From Paraescarpia echinospica (Eukaryota > Annelida > Polychaeta > Sabellida > Siboglinidae): DNA of 64,000 bases. Positions within the stretch are counted from its first letter, which is position 1. Every line of letters starts with the position of its first letter. Both the position numbers and the translations under genes were made by a program. Below, in pieces: positions 30,562 to 41,256 of the stretch. The stretch covers positions 5,997,333-6,061,332 of the forward strand of contig CM034543.1 of assembly GCA_020002185.1 (NCBI GenBank), given 5' to 3'. A model generated the notes under the pieces. The model was not told the origin of the DNA. It saw only the letters and a list, made by a program, of their open reading frames with translations, and did not search any database.

Positions 30562-31340
30562 CTATAAGGGGTCAGGACACTGTTAGACTTCCTGTTTGGT
30601 TACAAACGAAAGAAAGTGCAGTGTATTCTTGAGTAACGATATTTTACAAAATTCACGTGCATTTGAATAGTCAGATTTCCAAGTGTGATTGTAGAAGCGG
30701 TTGACAATAAAATGGTGTATTTTTAGCTGATGTTATTGAACGGAAGGGCATTTGGCAGCAATTTGGCTACTTGACCCTTTAGTCGGATTATTGCCTGCAT
30801 CCATTCGTAAATATTGACGGGTGTCACACACATAGGCATTTTACGAGAGCTAGAAATATTAGATTTTGATTAAACTCGACCACCATGTCAATGAGATCAC
30901 AATGACAGCAGGTGAGAAGTTTAATACATTTTGTAGGTCACGTTTTCTTATAATCAGACGAAACGTTAACATGGTCGCCAATGGGAAAACTAACAGTGTG
31001 CTGAGCCCGTAAACACGAACACCACTGGCAGTTAGCAGGGGTTATTTGTCGGGACACTACACTCAACGTAGTCATAACGACGGTGGCAGGTTTAATGACA
31101 AGAGTGCGAGATGATGCTGAAGAAATAAGTGCGCCCCATGTTCGAGTTTTCATAGTAAATATACGTTTTATATAGAGAAGTATCTAGTTCTTTGGAATGT
31201 TCAAACCGTGGAGAGTTTGTCCACTGAGAGACCTATTCATTGGAACATTGTATCATGCCATTGGAAGAATTCAGCCACGTTGGAAATACTGTGCGAAAAC
31301 TGTACGGTCACACCTCTTCACCACTGTGTCAGTTTATTCT
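30562..31340. other. Intron or intergenic, one weak exon candidate
   Basis: On the minus strand an acceptor-like TTATTTCTTCAG near 31118 precedes an open stretch beginning SSRTLVIKPATVVMTTLSVV. The donor is unclear, so I do not call it. Confidence 0.3.
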
Positions 31341-31344
31341 GCCG

Positions 31345-31580
31345 AGTGTGCGGCGTGTATGTGGTGTGTGAGTGTGCACGCGCGCGCTTTTGTGAGTATG
31401 TGTGTCTGTGCCTGTGTGTATGTGTGAGTGCATCGCGTGTGCCTGAGTGTGTGCGTGCGTTCGTTCGTGCGTGCGTGCGTGCGTGCGTGCATGTGGGTGC
31501 GTGTGATTGGTGGTGTTGTGTGTACGTGCGTGACTTCGCAGATGGCTACTGTGAAGATGGGGAAATGTTTATGATAATGG

Positions 31581-31617
<37 letters not shown>
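31345..31617. repeat. (GT)n, (GTGC)n and (GTT)n microsatellites
   Basis: GT/GTGC tracts at about 31345-31510, and 12 units of GTT at 31580-31617. Open frames rich in Cys/Val/Leu or Gln are by-products. Confidence 0.9.
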
Positions 31618-31618
<1 letters not shown>

Positions 31619-31912
31619 GTATTGGCAAACGTGTCTTCCCTGTGGCTGCACCAAAAATCTGGAATCAACTCCCTATCGCTTTAAAATAAACTGAGAATAT
31701 ACATATCCTTCGTAAAAAAACTGAAGACTTATTTATTTGAAATTACATTCCCACCCTATCTTTCGGCGGTCCCTTGCTCTAATGACGACTCTTGCTTGTC
31801 CATGTTACCGATTTTGCCTAACGATTCTTGTATGTTGCGCCTCTGAGCTCAGATTCCTGTGGATTTAGGCGCTATTGAAGTTTGTCATTATTATTATTAT
31901 CATTGTTGCTAT
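31618..31912 (+). pseudogene. LINE 3' end (WNxLP remnant and (ATT)n tail)
   Basis: Reads GKRVFPVAAPKIWNQLPIAL, then a stop and ENIHILRKKTEDLFI, the C-terminal signature of CR1/L2-like ORF2. The 3' UTR has CTGAGCTCAGATTCCTGTGG and ends CATTATTATTATTATC. The block at 48215-48425 has the same 3' UTR features, so both come from one family. Confidence 0.75.
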
Positions 31913-32186
31913 TATCACCAGTGTTCGAAATTACTGTTGACCCGAAGGCCTGAGACCGTCAAGTATTTCGTCGGGTCGGTAACTTTAAAAAAGTGCCGGC
32001 CCGCAAGACGGCAGATTTTGTAAAAGAAAATAATGGAGCACTTGTCTAGTATCCGAGCCAACCTCGATTTAGTCATTATAACTACATGTTTGCCTAAATT
32101 TGATACCTTGGTGATTTAGTTATATCATTCGACACCATCCCAGGCATATTTATATTACGAATGTAGTGCGTCTTAGCATACATTTG
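31913..32186. other. Nothing recognised
   Basis: No open frame or repeat identified. Confidence 0.4.
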
Positions 32187-33314
32187 AGGCCCAAAGAGCG
32201 ACCCGGTGTTCCGGTCTGGAAGGAGGTTCCGGTCTGAAAGTAAGTTCCGGTGCCGTTTTGCTTATTTCGCATGCTCGCGCAAGCGTAGTATGTCAAATGC
32301 GATCCACGGTGAGCAACGTGACCTCAGCTGACCGATCAACTTTGACCCCGAGCCAGAAGTATGCGGCGACTGGGTTACATCGCGGTGAGCAACGTGACCT
32401 CGGGTGACCGATCAACTTTGACCCTTGCTGGCTTGCTCGACGCACGCGGCGATTCAGTTACATAATTAATAACTTTTCGTTTGCTGTAGCTACCGTTACT
32501 CCACTGACATACTTGCCCCCCTACGGTGCTGAACAGTGAACGTATATCTGCGCGTGACTACACTGTCTACAGGCAAATCTGACTTACATGTAGATCACAC
32601 ACAAAAGTTCAGCTTCCTACATACCAAATTGACAGAGATGTGTCATTTATAAATTGTTACCTCCAGGATCCCCACTCTCGACGAAATTTTAAAATCTAAA
32701 TCTACGAACCACCCTCAATAGGCCTGCTAGATTACACACACAATTTCAGCTTCATACATGCCAAACTGACGGAGATATGTGTCATTTAAAATGCGGAGTT
32801 TTGTGTTTACTACAAAATCTCTGTGTGACGAAGTCGTAAGAGACACAGTGCTTTGAGACAATGGCATCAAAATAAAACACTTTTTTTGCAAATAATTACA
32901 AGTTATGCTAATGATGAGGGTTAGTTATGTATACTAACAATTACAAAAGTAACGGTATCATTAACGTAAACTATAATATAATTGGCCGACACAAACAAAG
33001 TGTTTAAGATGGCCAAAAATAAGCACTAATCTTTGACATGTACAGTGTGTACACAAAACGGAACCGGAGCTTACTCTTAGACCGGAACTTACTTCCAGAC
33101 CGTACAACTGCGGGCCGAAAGTAGGCGCTAACCTTTGATATGTACAAGCACATGTGCAATACACAAAACGGAACCGGAACTTACTCTCAGACCGGAACCT
33201 CCTTCCAGACCGGTACACCGGTTTGCGTCAGTCTGCGCCGCTGCGGCCGCGCGTTAACGCAGTGAGTAATATAGCACCGTATGTTGTTGTTAACTGGGTC
33301 GCTCTTTGGGCATC
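32187..33314. mobile_element. Non-autonomous DNA element with CCCAAAGAGCGACCC ends
   Basis: Left end CCCAAAGAGCGACCC (32190) mirrors right end GGGTCGCTCTTTGGG (33297-33311). Inside, CCGGTCTGGAAGGAGGTTCC and TAAGTTCCGG on the left mirror the right-hand CCGGAACTTACT and GGAACCTCCTTCCAGACCGG, and the right side has the subterminal motif twice (33061 and 33175). A direct repeat GAGCAACGTGACCTC...TGACCGATCAACTTTGACC occurs at 32311 and 32383. No coding sequence seen. Confidence 0.65.
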
Positions 33315-33569
33315 AAAAGTGAGCTAAGATGCGTCATTTTTGTAACGTAAATATGCATGGGATGAGGTTGAATGATGGCAATAACACACGAGTTATAACA
33401 TTTAAACAAACATATTATTGTAATGACGAAATCGAGGTGGGCCCGGATACTACACAAGTGCCAATAAAGGTGACATTTGTGTACTTCCGAACGGGAAATT
33501 TTATCGTAAGCGTCGTACAAAAACAAATTGGACAAACAATAAAATGTCGAGCTAACCAATGCTGATATA

Positions 33570-33720
33570 TCGATTGAGTTTAGTTTCGTAGTGCTGGCAC
33601 TGCCAGCGAGTTCCGTTAAGTGTGAAAGAGGCTTTAGCACAGTGAAACGAGTGAAGAGTTCAAGACTGAGTTTCGAACCGCATGAAGCCATCCACAATGT
33701 CAGCTATCATCACCATCCGG
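33570..33720 (+). pseudogene. hAT transposase dimerisation-domain remnant
   Basis: Plus-strand frame reads VLALPASSVKCERGFSTVKR, then VKSSRLSFEPHEA. The pattern ALxLPxSSxxCERGFSxxKRxKxxxRxxL is the conserved C-terminal block of hAT transposases and hAT-derived proteins. The sequence upstream is not recognisable and there are stops, so it is a remnant. It lies just right of the small TIR element, but a link is not shown. Confidence 0.65.
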
Positions 33721-34083
33721 CTGCGTTCATCCGACATGGCTGACTTCAAACCCACATCCAGCGCGAGGATGCCCAACTTCAAATCTGAGTTGGACTCGGA
33801 CAGTGACCCATGTTTTTCTGTCAACAATAAACTGTTCCCTATGTTGGTATTCTATAGTCGTTGGTTCATTAATCTAAATATCACAAATCAATATGCAGGA
33901 CAGACTTGGCATGAACTAGCTTCATAATTGCCATGCGTTACAGCTGGAAATGAATATTACTCGTGTAATTATGTAAATATTTGGACCACCAACTTTTGTG
34001 TGGGACAACCAACTTTTGAAAGTTGAAGGTCCGACGGACCACCAACTTTTCAGCTAAGGTGTAGAACACTGATTATCACCCAC

Positions 34084-34526
34084 CTTTGTCGAGCAATGGC
34101 GGTCGGTGTATCCAGGCGCACACGAACATTTCCCGTCTGTGCAAGTCGCCCCATTCATACACGCTATCATCTCACAGCGATTCACGTCACAGCGTATGCC
34201 CAGGTATCCGGGTCTACAGATACAGAACCCGTCCTTACAAGTTCCCAGGTTCATGCAATGGACGTCAGAACACTTCTCTCGCTGACACACGTCACCCGTG
34301 TAAGCCTTCGGACACGCGCATCTAACTTCGTCTTTGTTGATAAGAAAGCATGTCCCGTTGTTAAGGCATGGCGAGTTGTCCCTGTCGCACTTGTTTTGAG
34401 AACAGGTGCTGCCGAAGTACCCTCGTTTGCAGGAGCAGTTGAAGGCGTTGACGGCGTCTGTGCAGGTACCGCCGTTGAAGCAAGGCTCGCTGGCACACTC
34501 GTTGATGTTGGTCTCGCAGAATCGTC
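34084..34526 (-). CDS. DSL ligand exon: EGF repeats 1 (end) to 5
   Basis: 443-bp exon, acceptor TTGCTGACACCAG and donor AAG|GTGGGT. It completes one EGF repeat and encodes four more: NINECASEPCFNGGTCTDA-type (calcium-binding style), CDRDNSPCLNNGTCFL-type, CSDVHCMNLGTCKDGFCIC and CEMIACMNGATCTDGKCSC, each with six cysteines. The last two are the compact EGF type common in Notch ligands. It needs one base from the 35145-35267 exon, which fits (the G-R-F-C junction). No transmembrane segment is found directly after it. Confidence 0.93.
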
Positions 34527-35144
34527 CTGGTGTCAGCAAGTGTTCATGAGTGCTAGCTAGCTTACATGTCAACCTATACGTCAAAGCTGTGAGCATTGTG
34601 GTTTTACAAATAGATCAAGACTACAGACATAGTTAGAAAAGCACATGTTTGGTGACATTTTCTTGTTTATATTTGATCCGTTCGACATCGAAATTTGCCA
34701 AAACTGTTAAGATCGTTTTTGTTACATCTAAGAAGAGCAGCGTGCTATGTCCAGCATGTCCTCAAGAGATGAGGAATGCTGCTGATTTCGTCTATGTCTT
34801 GTATATTATAAATAAGTATAGGCCCATACTGCTGACCAGTAGTAACATCCATCAACAGCGTTCCATTTTTAACCAGTTTATGCTTGAGATTTTCTTAGAT
34901 TACAGTTTCGTTTCTAAGCCATTAACAGGTATTATGTTTGTTTATTAGCAAATCCCATGTGAAACAATGTTACTAAGTTTCTGAGGTTATGGGTTTACAC
35001 CACTTATGGGAAACAACAACAAGAGAAGTTCGACGGACGGACCGGAGGGACCGAGAAAAACAGAGGAAGGGAGAGAGGGAGGGTCGGGGATGATAGATGG
35101 ATAGATGAGGTGAATCTTACGCCGCTATGAAACAAACACCTTAC
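34527..35144. other. Intron between EGF exons
   Basis: Nothing recognised apart from short GA/TC-rich patches near 35060. Confidence 0.5.
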
Positions 35145-35267
35145 CCGTGAATCCCGGGACACACGTGCATGTGTACTGGCGATGGCCGTCCTTGCAGGTG
35201 GCCCCATTCGTGCAGTTGTTGTCAATGCAGTCATCGGAGAACACATTACAGTCGGGTCCTTCCCACT
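35145..35267 (-). CDS. DSL ligand exon: EGF repeat 1
   Basis: 123-bp exon, acceptor TTCACTGTTGCAG and donor ACGG|GTAAGG. Encodes EWEGPDCNVFSDDCIDNNCT, then NGATCKDGHRQYTCTCVPGF and TG. The start WEGPDC is the canonical end of a DSL domain (W-x-GPxC) and the rest is an EGF repeat. Phases on both sides match. Confidence 0.93.
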
Positions 35268-35866
35268 CTGCAACAGTGAATCCTTGTTCAACTTGATGTT
35301 GTCGCATTGAAGCTTACCCACGGACCAATAAATCTAGGGCATCAGTTATCACTATTACAGTATTTCGAACGTAAGCTCATTCCCATAACTACAGTGGCGA
35401 CACCTTGAGAATGATGACAATGTAAAAAAGTAAAACTACCTATTTATATCTGTGTTTTTCACACATGTCTCGACATGTAGATATTTTATTTCTAGTTGTT
35501 CATTTGTTAATTAATATAATATTCTTAAGACTATAACAACTATGTAAGTCTATGTCGTAGGCATAATGCCCGCCAAATGTTTGTATTTAGTAAGCCCGTA
35601 ACAACGTTTGCAGTTTGAAAGGTAAGACGCCGGAGCAGGTTCAAATAATAGGCTAAACAAAACATCAAGTTTCAAAACCAGCTTTATTGGCAATAATACC
35701 AAGACGGGCTGAGGTAACCGCAATACCCTTTGATGTTCAACGAATCCCATTTCCCACGTTCAACACTGCAGACTTCCCAAAACACATTACCACCGTCACT
35801 AATTCTGGGTAGAGAAACAGACTGCCATCCATTCACATTGTAATCGTGTACTGTAGGAAATCATAC
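35268..35866. other. Intron between DSL and EGF exons
   Basis: AT-rich; nothing recognised. Confidence 0.5.
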
Positions 35867-36075
35867 CGGTCTGACAGACTTCAGCCCCAGTGGCCGCGTC
35901 GCACAAGGTATGTCTTCTTGGGCCGTTGGTTCGTACACAATGGCGACCACAGGTAGTGTTGTAGTAGTTATCCAAGCAGTACACACGGTACTTCAGTGAC
36001 ACACTGCGGTCAAGCAAACATGGCGATACTGTACAATACAACGTGTACAATGTTATAACGCCAGGAAAAAAAATT
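35867..36075 (-). CDS. DSL ligand exon: DSL domain (Notch binding)
   Basis: Encodes SLKYRVYCLDNYYNTTCGRH, then CVRTN...HTLCD...EVCQT. This is a DSL domain, with the Y-x-V-x-C-x2-NYY-x3-C-x3-C opening and six cysteines, completed as WEGPDC by the next exon. DSL domains contact the Notch receptor in Delta and Jagged proteins. Donor ACCG|GTATGA. The start is ambiguous. The acceptor CACTGCAG (36076-36077) keeps phase with the GTAAGT donor of the previous exon, whereas the better-placed TTGTACAG (36029-36030) would need a weaker upstream donor. The Phe-rich aromatic patch of vertebrate DSL domains is not obvious. Confidence 0.88.
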
Positions 36076-36079
36076 CTGC

Positions 36080-36541
<462 letters not shown>

Positions 36542-36544
36542 GTA

Positions 36545-36905
36545 AGCAGGCGATCTTTTGGGCACTTCTGTTGACATCCTGATAGATCCCGCCATGTCTT
36601 TTTATTTGGGATCTATCTATTTGATTTGGGAGTCCACTCCTGAATGTTGTCTTCCCACCTCTTCCCCTGTCTGCCTCTCTTTCTTCCTCCTGGCACAGTG
36701 TCTTGCAGGAAGGTTGTTGCAAGTCCGCTTGATTTTAACATGACCATACCACTTCAGCTTCCGTTTCGTGACTGTCCTCAGGCGGTATTCAAAGAGTTCT
36801 ATGGTCTGTTTGATTCTGTTTCTTCGTTGGTGGTATACATATTCCTTGTACGAGACGCGCAATGTCTTGCAGTAGCAACACATCTCCATGGCCTGGATTT
36901 ATAAT
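36545..36905 (-). pseudogene. LINE ORF2 C-terminal remnant
   Basis: Minus-strand frame has CYCKTLRVSYKEYVYHQRRN, RIKQ and KRKLKWYGHVKIKR, followed by ARRKKERQTGEEVGRQHSGV. This is the late ORF2 pattern (CYRKxLRISYxDHVTNxEVRxRI ... KLKWYGHVxR...GxRxRGRxxKxWED). It is fragmentary and sits in an intron of the DSL ligand gene. Confidence 0.7.
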
Positions 36906-37098
36906 GTGGTCGCAAATAATTATATTATTGTATATGTATGTGTATTCGCAAGAACCAACCATTTGCATAAAGTATGTACATCGAACACATCATTCGCAAA
37001 ATTGGAAATAAATTGTTATGAACAAGACGTGGCTGTTTCTTCTACAAAGTGTTACTACTTACTCGATTACGTCTATACGTCTATAAACTAGTACTTAC

Positions 37099-37265
37099 GT
37101 GCTCGGTTCATGTTCCCTTAGACCTTCGATGACTTGCGTGTCAGACCACTGAGACTGACTAATACTCCTAGCGGCGGATATCTTCAATACTACGTCCATC
37201 GCGTCTATCTGGTCATCAAATTCAGCATCCTTGTCAACTACCATCAGCTTGAAGCGGACGCTACC
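37099..37265 (-). CDS. DSL ligand exon: second part of N-terminal C2/MNNL region
   Basis: 167-bp exon, acceptor TCTTGACTTCTAG and donor AC|GTAAGT. Encodes GSVRFKLMVVDKDAEFDDQI, then DAMDVVLKISAARS and SQWSDTQVIEG. Together with the previous exon it reads FDAWPGSVRFKL, the counterpart of the F-x-WPGxFxLxIEA stretch of Delta proteins. An Asp-rich loop (VDKDAEFDDQID) follows, as in C2-type folds. Leaves two bases. Confidence 0.88.
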
Positions 37266-37817
37266 CTAGAAGTCAAGATGGGTGTAAAACAATCAATATC
37301 ACCACAATACCTTTCGGTCGGTCGGTCGTAAAAACAGGATTGGCTTTGGTGTGATGGACTGAAATCATCTATATATTAATACGCTAATAGTGGACCATTG
37401 TAAGTGAATCTCCCCAAGCGCCGAGGCTCAGTCGCGTCTTTCTATGTTGATTCGCTTCCCTGGCCCTTTGGTTTCTGATCTAGAAATTTGTGATGTTTTC
37501 CAGAAAACACGAAGGCGAATATTTCAAAGTAATGACTTACGAAGTTATGTATTAGCTATGTCAGCTATCACACTAAAGAGGTGGAAACTGTACAGTGATA
37601 ATCCACTCTCCACTCTCCCAAACAGGACATTGAAAGATAATATTATAAGGAATGCATTTCTGCCAAAATCACAAAATTGATGGAATATGACGTAGACAGC
37701 TATTTTAGGCAGAACAGGCCAGTGTGACTTGATACCCAGTTAAATGAGGCGGGAACAGAATCAGTGAGAAACCGTCACCTACTGGATATATAATTACGAT
37801 TCACATTGGCTACCTAC
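37266..37817. other. Intron, nothing recognised
   Basis: An open frame on the plus strand at 37444-37680 has no domain or splice support and is not called. Confidence 0.45.
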
Positions 37818-38007
37818 CGGCCAAGCATCGAAGTGAATTTTGATCGGGTTCTTTACGGTTTTCATGTCTGTGCCGAAGACAATGTTGTTCTGGTCCTGAT
37901 ATATTCTCGTCACCGCTGCGAAGTAGGCGCAATGGTTCGTGTTCGAATCCCTGTCGAAAAACATTGACTGTCGCTGACCAGACCGGTGTGCCAAAGACAC
38001 GCGTCCA
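37818..38007 (-). CDS. DSL ligand exon: middle of N-terminal C2/MNNL region
   Basis: 190-bp exon, acceptor GTGTATTCGCTAG and donor CCG|GTAGGT. Encodes GRVSLAHRSGQRQSMFFDRD, then CAYFAAVTRIYQDQNNIVFG and NPIKIHFDAWP. NPIxxxFxxWPG is a conserved marker of the MNNL/C2 domain of Notch ligands (SNPIRFPFGFTWPG in Delta). It takes two bases from the previous exon (Gly codon) and ends in phase 0. Confidence 0.9.
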
Positions 38008-38225
38008 CTAGCGAATACACATTTACAGTAGCAATTGATACCGCACGAACGTACTCAAGAGTCTGCATACAAATCGACCAAATGAACTCTCACGCGCAAA
38101 CATAAGCCAACGTATAGATATATATATTGAGATACGGCTTAAGATGCACACACAGTCAAGTCCATGCATGTACACACACGATACTACAAGTGGACGCAGA
38201 CAAGAACACACATACAATAGAATGT

Positions 38226-38286
38226 ACACACACACACACACTCACACACACATCACAACACACACAGGCGGAAACACACACACACA

Positions 38287-38351
<65 letters not shown>
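38226..38351. repeat. (CA)n/(CGCA)n microsatellite reaching a splice donor
   Basis: CA and CGCA runs of about 125 bp. On the minus strand the run begins GTATGTGTGTGTG, which is also the donor of the exon at 38352-38492. His/Thr-rich and Cys/Val-rich open frames are artefacts. Confidence 0.95.
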
Positions 38352-38492
38352 CCGGCTTTGTCGATACAGAAGTGAAACACGGTATCACACTTCCAATAGT
38401 CTCCAAGAACTCGTTCGTCACAATAGCTGTAGGACAATTCTGAGCCGGTAGGATTAGCGTACGATATCATCTGCACTTCTAATATGGCGCCG
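38352..38492 (-). CDS. DSL ligand exon: first part of MNNL region
   Basis: 141-bp exon, acceptor TTACCTGTGTGCTTAG and donor GCCGG|GTATGT. Encodes GAILEVQMISYANPTGSELS, then YSYCDERVLGDYWKCDTVFH and FCIDKAG. It aligns with the start of the Delta/Jagged N-terminal domain (GxFELxLxxFxNxxG...CxxCxTxFRVCLKxY). The signal-peptide exon should lie upstream (higher coordinates) but I could not find it; LINE insertions begin at about 38.6 kb. Confidence 0.88.
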
Positions 38493-38639
38493 CTAAGCAC
38501 ACAGGTAAATATCTAAAACATAATAGATAGAATGATAGTTGCACGGTTAAGTGCATTTCAGGAATAAACATGTGTTCTACTTAGGTCATACACAGAACGA
38601 CATTTATATATATATATATATTATTAGAAAGAATAATCC

Positions 38640-39471
38640 TATATGGGTTCCTTTAGCTTGCATTTGGGGGACTTCCGGTTGTGAATTGATTTGAATTTGG
38701 TGCAGCAAACTTGCGAAAATATAAGGATATTTGATCAAGATAAGTGATATTATTGAGCGTATAGGATACATAACGTAATTATAGATATATATTAAGCAAT
38801 ATTTTTTTTTTAAAGTTAGCTAGAGGGAGTAATCTAGGGTAGATTAAAAGTAGGCGATTTGCGAGCGATAATTGGGGACGTTAATGTAATCGGAACGTTG
38901 TTTACAAAGTAGGTCACTGGCGAAGTTAGCGTACCGTGAACGACAATAGAATAGCGTTATTTGAGATAATCGGTGTAGTTAGATGAGTAATTAAAACCTG
39001 AAATAACAATCTTTTAAAGTGTATAATAGTACACAGGAAACAGTCTTTGTAAAGACTACCTTGTATCTAAGCCTAACTTGAATACATTGTCATCGACATC
39101 GTAACTAGGTAAGGCACGGTGTGTCACTGTGTGTTAACAAATATAACTAACTATAACCTAAACAATCTGGTGTAAATTGTACACAGAAAAGTCTTTTCAA
39201 AGACTACATAAAACTACTTTAAACATAAATAAATTCTGATATGGCACCTTGCAAGCGGCAACTCAGGGCAAAACGACACCTAGTTTGCAACGACTGCCAG
39301 AGCTGGGTGGATTTTGCGTTGTCTGGCTGTCCAAAATCATGGGCAGAGACCAAAGATGACGGATTCACCTTTCGGTGTATGGGGTGTTTGAGGGTGGAAT
39401 GTCTGATGAAGGAGGTGTGTAAGTTGACGGATATAGTGAAGGAGATGGAGGCGAGACTCAACATAGAAATA
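38640..39471 (+). pseudogene. LINE 5' part: putative 5' UTR and start of a Cys-rich ORF1
   Basis: An ATG at 39241 opens MAPCKRQLRAKRHLVCNDCQ, then WVDFALSGC and FTFRCMGC, ending in a helical EVCKLTDIVKEMEARL before LINE copy B cuts in. Paired C-x2-C motifs followed by a coiled coil are usual for ORF1 proteins of CR1-like LINEs (PHD-like finger). The preceding 600 bp would be its 5' UTR. It may be the 5' end of the same element as copy C. Confidence 0.5.
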
Positions 39472-41256
39472 GATTTAACAAGATTTAACAAGATTGCCAC
39501 CCAGAGAATTAACTCTAGGTGGCAGGTGGACAAGGAAGCCCTTTGGCTTATCGAGAGTCCGACCCTTTTATCTATGTGTATCCCGCCCGTCTGAGGTATG
39601 TGTCGATTTTATTTTTAAACATATTCACGCTACTAGCACCCACACAATCAGCAGGTAATCTGTTCCATTCATTTACAGTCCTTTGTGAAAATGAAAACTT
39701 TCTTATATCCAATCTACTCTGCTCCTTTGCCAATGTAAGTTCATGTCCTCTAGTCCTTCTATCTTTCTTAACTGAGAAAAAAATATTTCTATCAATATTT
39801 TCATAACCCTTCAATATTTTAAACACTTCTATCTGATCTCCTCTCAATCTCCTGGTCTCTAGTGTTGTTAAACCGCATTTTTTTAGGCGTATTTCGTAAC
39901 TAAGATCCCTCAGTTTTTGTATCATTTTAGTTGCTCTCCTCTGCACTCTTTCTAGCATATCTATGTCCTTCCTGCGATATGGCCTCCACGCTTGAATACA
40001 ATATTCTAAATGAGGCCTAACTATTGTTTTGTACAGCGGTATTATTAGCTCTTTTTCCTTATACGTTATGTTTCGCCTAATTAATCCAAGGATTTGATTT
40101 CCCTTTGAAGCTGCAATTCCGCACTGCTCTGAACCCTTCATATCAGCACTAATGGTTAACCCTAAGTCCTTTTCTTTTACAGTAGTACTTAGTACAGTAC
40201 CCCCCATTGTATATTCTACTTCTTCGTTCCCATGTCCTGTGTGGAGGCATTTACATTTCCCAAAATTGAACAGCATTTGCCACTTTTCAGACCATTTGAT
40301 CAACCTGTCAAGATCATCTTGTAAATGCTGTCTATCTCCATCACTTTTAATCCTTCTAAACACTTTTGTATCATCCGCAAATTTCAAAACCTTGCTTGTT
40401 ATTTCATCATCCAAATCGTTGATATATATTAAGAATAATATAGGACCTAATACTGATCCCTGTGGTACCCCACTCAATACTGATTTCCAGTTTGAAGCCT
40501 CCCCATCAACTACTACACGTTGACTTCTGTCAATCAACCATTGTTCTATCCAGTTTATTATACCATTTCCTATGCCATGGGCCTTTAGTTTAAGCAGTAA
40601 TCTTTGATGTGGTACTTTGTCGAAAGCTTTTTGAAAATCTAAGTAGACGATATCTACTGGTGATCCCTCATCTACCCACTTAGTGATGTCTTCCAAAAAA
40701 CATAACATATTTGTTAAGCATGACCTCGCTTTAAAAACCATGTTGAGATGGGTTTATCAAGTTTTGTTTAACAAGAAAATCCACCATGTGATTTTTAATT
40801 AGTCTTTCTAACAATTTACAAATCACTGATGTTAAACTCACTGGTCTATAGTTCTCTGACTTGTTTCTCGAACCTTTTTTGAATAACGGTATAATGTTTG
40901 CTTCTTTCCATTCTAAAGGAACCACTCCCTCTTCTAATGACAAATTGAAAACTGTTGCAAGCGGTATGCTAATTTGTTCTACAATTTCCAATAGTAGTTT
41001 GGGTGGAATACCATCCACTCCAGGTGATTTATTATCCTTCATAGCCCTTATTTTCTTACCTACCATTTCCGGGGTTACAATTAATTGTCCTAAATAGTCT
41101 GAATCTGCCCCCTTGAACTTAGCCTCTGGTACTGGCAGTGAACTAATATCTTCCCTGGTAAACACTGAACTAAAGTACTCATTCAGGTCTTCTGCCATTA
41201 AGAATCCCTCTGATATTATATTTCCAGCACTATCTTCTAGAGGACCGACTTTAAAA
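39472..41256 (-). pseudogene. CR1-type LINE copy B, 3' 1.8 kb, nearly intact
   Basis: The minus strand reads from KVGPLEDSAGNIISEGFLMA through SPGVDGIPPKLL, FKKGSRNKSENYRPVSLTS, LDFQKAFDKVPHQRLL, GVPQGSVLGPILFLIY and LKFADDTKVF to the C-terminal NEWNRLPADCVGASSVNMF. All reverse-transcriptase blocks are present. One frameshift near 40735 splits it into 182 and 389 codons. The 3' UTR ends in two copies of CTTGTTAAATC. Endonuclease is absent (5' truncation). It is head to head with copy C. Confidence 0.92.

Noticed and set aside
37444..37680. 78-codon plus-strand open frame in the DSL-ligand intron
   Set aside because: No domain and no splice support; strand is opposite to the gene.
38127..38500. 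His/Thr-rich plus-strand proteins over the CA tract
   Set aside because: Microsatellite translation. The true signal here is the minus-strand DSL-ligand exon.
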